Assembly (NCBI GenBank): GCA_019235415.1
Contig: JAFAKN010000386.1
Coordinates: 1-42,795, forward strand
Length of the DNA: 42,795 bases
DNA from: Alphaproteobacteria bacterium
GTDB lineage: Bacteria > Pseudomonadota > Alphaproteobacteria > Reyranellales > Reyranellaceae
Direction of reading: 5' to 3'
The translations under genes were made by a program, and so were the position numbers. Under the pieces are notes generated by a model. It was not told the origin of the DNA. It saw only the letters and a list, made by a program, of their open reading frames with translations, and did not search any database. Positions 39,786 to 42,795 of the stretch are shown in pieces (within the stretch, counting starts at the first letter, position 1; every line of letters begins with the position of its first letter).

Positions 39786-40982
39786 GTGGCTTTGAGCGAC
39801 ACAATCTCTCCCTGGCAGCAGACGGCGACGCCCGATCGGCCGGCGGCGCCGGCTGTCGAGCCCGATCTGACCCCCAGCCGGCCGGTCTATGACGGCAAGC
39901 TCGGCGAGCTTTACGCCATCTATCTGCGCCATCTCGTGCTGATGGTGCTGACGCTCGGCTGGTCGCGCTTCTGGGGCCGTACCCGGCTGCGGCGTTACCT
40001 CTGGAATCACTTCGCGGTGTTGGGCGACCGCTTCGAGTATCGCGGCCGCGGGCGCGAGCTCTTGATCGGCTTCGTCCTGGTGCTGCTGATCCTGGCGGCC
40101 TGGGGCGGGCTCATGTGGGTGGTATGGGTCGAGCTGTTGGGCGAGAAGCCGTTCGGCAACTACGGCGTGTTCGACCTGTTCTGGCTCAGCGTGGCGCTGA
40201 TCGGCTTTCCGCTGTCCTTTGTCGGGCAGTATGCCGGCATGCGCTATCGCCTGTCGCGCACGCGCTGGCGCGGCATCCGCTTCGCCATGGCCGGATCGGC
40301 CTGGCGCTATGGTGCGCTCGCGACGGGGCTCAGCCTGTGCAACGCGTTCACGGGCCAGCTCCTGACGCCGGTGGTGTCGGTGAACCTGGCGAAGCCGCGC
40401 GTCGCCAACACCCGCTTCGGCACGCTGCCCTTCACCTTTGCCGGCAGCGCCGGCGACATCTACGGCCGCTTCGTAGGCTACTATTTCCTGAACGTGCTGG
40501 CGTGGATCGTGGCGATCGGCGCCGCCATCGTCGCGATCGGCGGCACGGTGGAGGGCCTGGGCGTCTCCAGCGAGGAGATCGGCGCCTTGTTCTCGCAACC
40601 CAGCCTGCGGACGGCGCTCATCGTGCTCGCGGCGTTGGTGGGGGCCTACCTGCTGTTCAGCGTGCTGATCCTGCCGCTGCGCTGCTGGTGGCAAGCCTAC
40701 TGGTTCCGCTACCTGGTCTCGCACTGCCGCGCCGGCAACGTCCTGTTCGCCACGTCGATCACGACGCGGCACATGTGGGGCTTCATGGTGCTGAACTACC
40801 TGATCGTCGTGCTCACCCTGGGGCTCGGTTGGCCGTGGGTCACCCATCGCACGCTGCGCCTGATCGCCGCCGAGCTGTGGCTGTACGGCGCGCCCGATGG
40901 CGCGGCGATCGGCCAGCCGCCGGGGAGGGGGCCGAGCTTCGGGGAGGGCCTTTTGGACATGTTCGACGTGACGGGAATCTGA
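39786..40982 (+). CDS. YjgN/DUF898-family membrane protein
   Basis: 398 aa with six or more membrane helices. The N-terminal LYAIYLRHLVLMVLTLGWSRFWGRTRLRRYLW block and the repeat near 300-350 (RTALIVLAALVGAYLLFSVLILPLR, HMWGFMVLNYLIVVLTLGLGWPW) with its TRHMWGF pattern mark DUF898. Function unknown. The start is GTG 39786 (TTG 39792 also possible). The next gene overlaps by one base (TGATG), so the pair is translationally coupled; YjgN-M48 pairs are a recurrent combination. Confidence 0.85.
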   Translation: MALSDTISPWQQTATPDRPAAPAVEPDLTPSRPVYDGKLGELYAIYLRHLVLMVLTLGWSRFWGRTRLRRYLWNHFAVLGDRFEYRGRGRELLIGFVLVLLILAAWGGLMWVVWVELLGEKPFGNYGVFDLFWLSVALIGFPLSFVGQYAGMRYRLSRTRWRGIRFAMAGSAWRYGALATGLSLCNAFTGQLLTPVVSVNLAKPRVANTRFGTLPFTFAGSAGDIYGRFVGYYFLNVLAWIVAIGAAIVAIGGTVEGLGVSSEEIGALFSQPSLRTALIVLAALVGAYLLFSVLILPLRCWWQAYWFRYLVSHCRAGNVLFATSITTRHMWGFMVLNYLIVVLTLGLGWPWVTHRTLRLIAAELWLYGAPDGAAIGQPPGRGPSFGEGLLDMFDVTGI

Positions 40983-42049
40983 TGCCGGCGAGCGCGCGCT
41001 ACTACGACGGCGAGAAGGCGCTGGTCCAGGACGTCGCCATACGGCCGACCAGCCACGAGCTGGTCATCTACCGGCCAGCCGATTCCGGCATCGTGGCGCG
41101 CTGGCCTGTCGCCGAGCTCGCCGTGCTGGGCGACCTGGCACACGAAGCCGCACCGCCGGTCGTGCACCGCGGCGACGATGCCCGTCTGATCGTCGAGGAC
41201 GCGGCCATGCGCGGGCAGCTCGCCAGCTGGGCGCCGGCCTTGTCGCCTCTCGTGCGCACGCCGGTCCCGGTGCCGCAGCGCTTGGCGGGCTTTGCGACGG
41301 CCCTGGTCGGCCTGGTAGCGCTGTTCTGGTTCGCGGTCGACTATGGCAGCGAGTTTGCCGCACCGCTCCTGCCCTACAGCCTGCAAGCCAAGCTTGGTGC
41401 GACCGTTTTCGACGAGCTCACGGCCGACAAGGACGAATGCCACGGCCGACAAGGCCTGGAGGCGATCAATGGGCTGGCCAACCGGCTCGCCAAGGCTGCC
41501 GACTATCCGCATCCCGTGACCGTGCATGTCATCGAAGGCGGGCCGGTCAATGCCTACACCCTGCCCGGCGGCATCCTGGTGTTCTACTCGGACCTCATCG
41601 ACCAGGCGAAAAACGGAGCGCAGGTGGCGGGGGTGCTGGCGCATGAGATCGGCCACGTGGTGCACTATCATCCAACCAAGGGCCTGGCGCGCCAGTACGG
41701 CGTCAGCCTGATCGGCAAGCTTCTGGGCGGCGGCTACTCCGATATTGCCGACACGATGGCGTCCGGCGGCAACTTGCTGTGGGGCCTGCGCAACGGACGA
41801 GCCTTCGAGCGCGAGGCCGATGCCACCGGCGTGGCGCTGCTCGACAAGCTCGGCCTGCGCGCCGACGGCGTGTCGAGCTTCTTCGAGCAGATGATGAAGC
41901 AGGAACCCAAGGATTCAGCGACCGCCCTCGGCATCTGGTCGAGCCATCCGCCGACCGCCGAGCGCATTGCCGCGACCAAGCGACCGCCGACCGGCAAGCC
42001 GCCCTTCAGCGACGCCGAATGGCGCGCCCTGCGCAACGTTTGCAAGTAA
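40982..42049 (+). CDS. M48 family zinc metalloprotease, membrane-anchored
   Basis: 355 aa. An N-terminal soluble region (1-95), one membrane helix (about 100-120, LAGFATALVGLVALFWFAV), then the gluzincin domain facing the periplasm: H221-E-I-G-H225 and a second Glu ligand in FEREAD (276-280). NAYTLPGGILVFYSDL is a typical M48 motif. Probable role in outer-membrane or secreted protein quality control, in line with BepA-type relatives. It is coupled to the DUF898 protein. Confidence 0.88.
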   Translation: MPASARYYDGEKALVQDVAIRPTSHELVIYRPADSGIVARWPVAELAVLGDLAHEAAPPVVHRGDDARLIVEDAAMRGQLASWAPALSPLVRTPVPVPQRLAGFATALVGLVALFWFAVDYGSEFAAPLLPYSLQAKLGATVFDELTADKDECHGRQGLEAINGLANRLAKAADYPHPVTVHVIEGGPVNAYTLPGGILVFYSDLIDQAKNGAQVAGVLAHEIGHVVHYHPTKGLARQYGVSLIGKLLGGGYSDIADTMASGGNLLWGLRNGRAFEREADATGVALLDKLGLRADGVSSFFEQMMKQEPKDSATALGIWSSHPPTAERIAATKRPPTGKPPFSDAEWRALRNVCK

Positions 42050-42063
42050 GTCGCTGTCAATTT

Positions 42064-42078
42064 CCTCTCCCCCGCTAG
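42064..42078. repeat. Half REP-like palindrome
   Basis: CCTCTCCCCCGCTAG resembles the left arm of the 4711 element, and its right arm is missing: it runs straight into phage-like coding sequence. It marks a possible junction. Confidence 0.35.
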
Positions 42079-42335
42079 AGGCCCGCGCCTTCGAAGCGGA
42101 GCGCGAAGCCAAGCGCCTCGACGATCGCCTGCGCGAGTGCGTAGAAAAGCGCAGTCGGTTTCAGCGTCTGGTCACGGAGGCTAGGCGATGGGCCGCCGAG
42201 CAGTCGCCGCCCGTCGCGTTGCCAGGCGATGACGACGCCCGCGTTGTGCCGCCGCCCGGGATACTCGGGCCAACATCGGTACACATCTCCGGGCCGCCGC
42301 CGGGCGCCCGCGACTTCTTTGGGAGGCCGGCATGA
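42077..42335 (+). pseudogene. 5'-truncated phage-like small gene
   Basis: The plus frame reads EARAFEAEREAKRLDDRLREC..., a charged helix of about 30 residues, then a Pro/Gly-rich tail ending RDFFGRPA and a TGA at 42333-42335. There is no start codon in a credible place; in-frame ATGs lie only inside the M48 gene. It stops where the next gene begins (ATGA overlap), typical of phage or mobile modules. Probably lost its 5' end at the half repeat. Confidence 0.45.
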
Positions 42336-42768
42336 GCAGCGCCATCGACAAGCTCGACGCCGAGATCGCCCGTCTGCAGACTGAAGCCCGTACGGTCGAG
42401 GCGGCGCCCCCGACCATTGCGGAGCGGTTCGCCGCCGTAGAGGGTGAACTGCGCGACGCCGAGGGGCTATTTCGTGCGCACGGCCTGAAGATCAGTGCAG
42501 GACATCCTGCTGAGTCGGCTCACCTGCAGCGGCAGTCGCTGATCGGCGCGATGATGGTCGCTGCGGGTGATAAGCTTGCTACGGGCCGAGCGCCAACGTA
42601 TCGAGCAGCAGGGCGAAGGTCTCTCTGCGGTCGACAAAGATCCTGCGCACGGCCGCAAAACGTGAGCTCGCCGTGCGTGAGATCGAGGGCGACGGCTTTA
42701 TGGCCCGGCCGGTCCACCCCGAGTTGCTCGTCTACCGGCGATCCGAGGTTGAACAGCTATTGAGGTGA
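42332..42768 (+). pseudogene. Coiled-coil small gene with two frameshifts
   Basis: From ATG 42332 the frame gives a coiled coil (MSSAIDKLDAEIARLQTEAR) to about residue 82 (GDKL). It then continues as LRAERQRIEQQGEGLSAVDK in the next frame (from about 42579) and as ILRTAAKRELAVREIEGDG in the third (from 42640), finishing PVHPELLVYRRSEVEQLLR with a TGA at 42766-42768. Joined, this makes one plausible 140-residue protein. Two +1 shifts mean pseudogene or base-calling error; no phage family recognised. Confidence 0.5.
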
Positions 42769-42773
42769 CTGCC

Positions 42774-42795
42774 ATGGACGCCGATCAGGTGAGAA
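42774..42795 (+). CDS. 5' end of a gene running off the right edge
   Basis: ATG at 42774, preceded by GAGGTG, reads MDADQVR before the window ends. Its spacing of 5 bases after the broken gene suggests the same operon. Too short to classify. Confidence 0.5.

Overview
The window is GC-rich, densely packed chromosomal DNA. It looks like an alphaproteobacterium, although no rRNA or taxon-specific marker is present and I do not name a genus. The clues are a MeaA-type ethylmalonyl-CoA mutase, a COQ7-type ubiquinone hydroxylase, a stand-alone GluQ, an NADH-dehydrogenase-like/SelD fusion, and several families of GC-rich palindromic intergenic repeats. I saw no tRNA, rRNA, CRISPR array or intact insertion sequence, and no gene-free stretch longer than 300 bases.

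Layout. 1-4.8 kb: a very basic histone-H1-like protein, the SelD fusion, a hotdog-like protein and an MFS permease. 4.8-11.7 kb: a serine hydrolase, an HNH protein, a coupled coq7-dsbB-YqaA/DedA cluster, then nitronate monooxygenase, GST and carotenoid oxygenase. 12-17.8 kb: an ATGA-coupled trio (AlkA-like glycosylase, esterase, serine hydrolase), gluQ, a Rieske oxygenase and a MetE-like protein. 18-22 kb: a LuxR-type regulator with a degenerate receiver faces an unusual pair. One member is a subtilisin-fold protein that has lost its catalytic Asp and Ser and the oxyanion Asn. The other is a Gly/Gln-rich repeat protein directly upstream of it. 22-27.4 kb: an exported LVIVD-type protein with an anchored CxxC partner, then an isoquinoline-oxidoreductase-type molybdenum hydroxylase (small and large subunits).

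27.6-30.9 kb is the most accessory-looking part. It holds a membrane-anchored P-loop protein with Arg in place of the Walker A Lys. After it comes an AT-richer patch with a cysteine-free secreted-toxin-like protein and two tandem duplicate lipoprotein genes, the second frameshifted at a G6 run. 30.9-35.1 kb: a translationally coupled TTC38-like TPR protein and two amidases. 35.3-37.6 kb: tandem secreted Cys-rich paralogs, a DUF4743-type Nudix protein and a PaaI-like thioesterase. 37.7-42.0 kb: ethylmalonyl-CoA mutase, a YjgN/DUF898 membrane protein and an M48 protease. The right edge (42.06-42.8 kb) holds truncated and frameshifted phage-like small genes.

Four things stand out: the dead-subtilase/Gly-Gln-rich module, the Walker-A-variant membrane ATPase, the small toxin-like plus duplicated lipoprotein island, and BIME-like paired palindromic elements between genes, one of which supplies the end of a coding sequence. 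Most metabolic genes are recognisable families whose exact substrates cannot be fixed from sequence.
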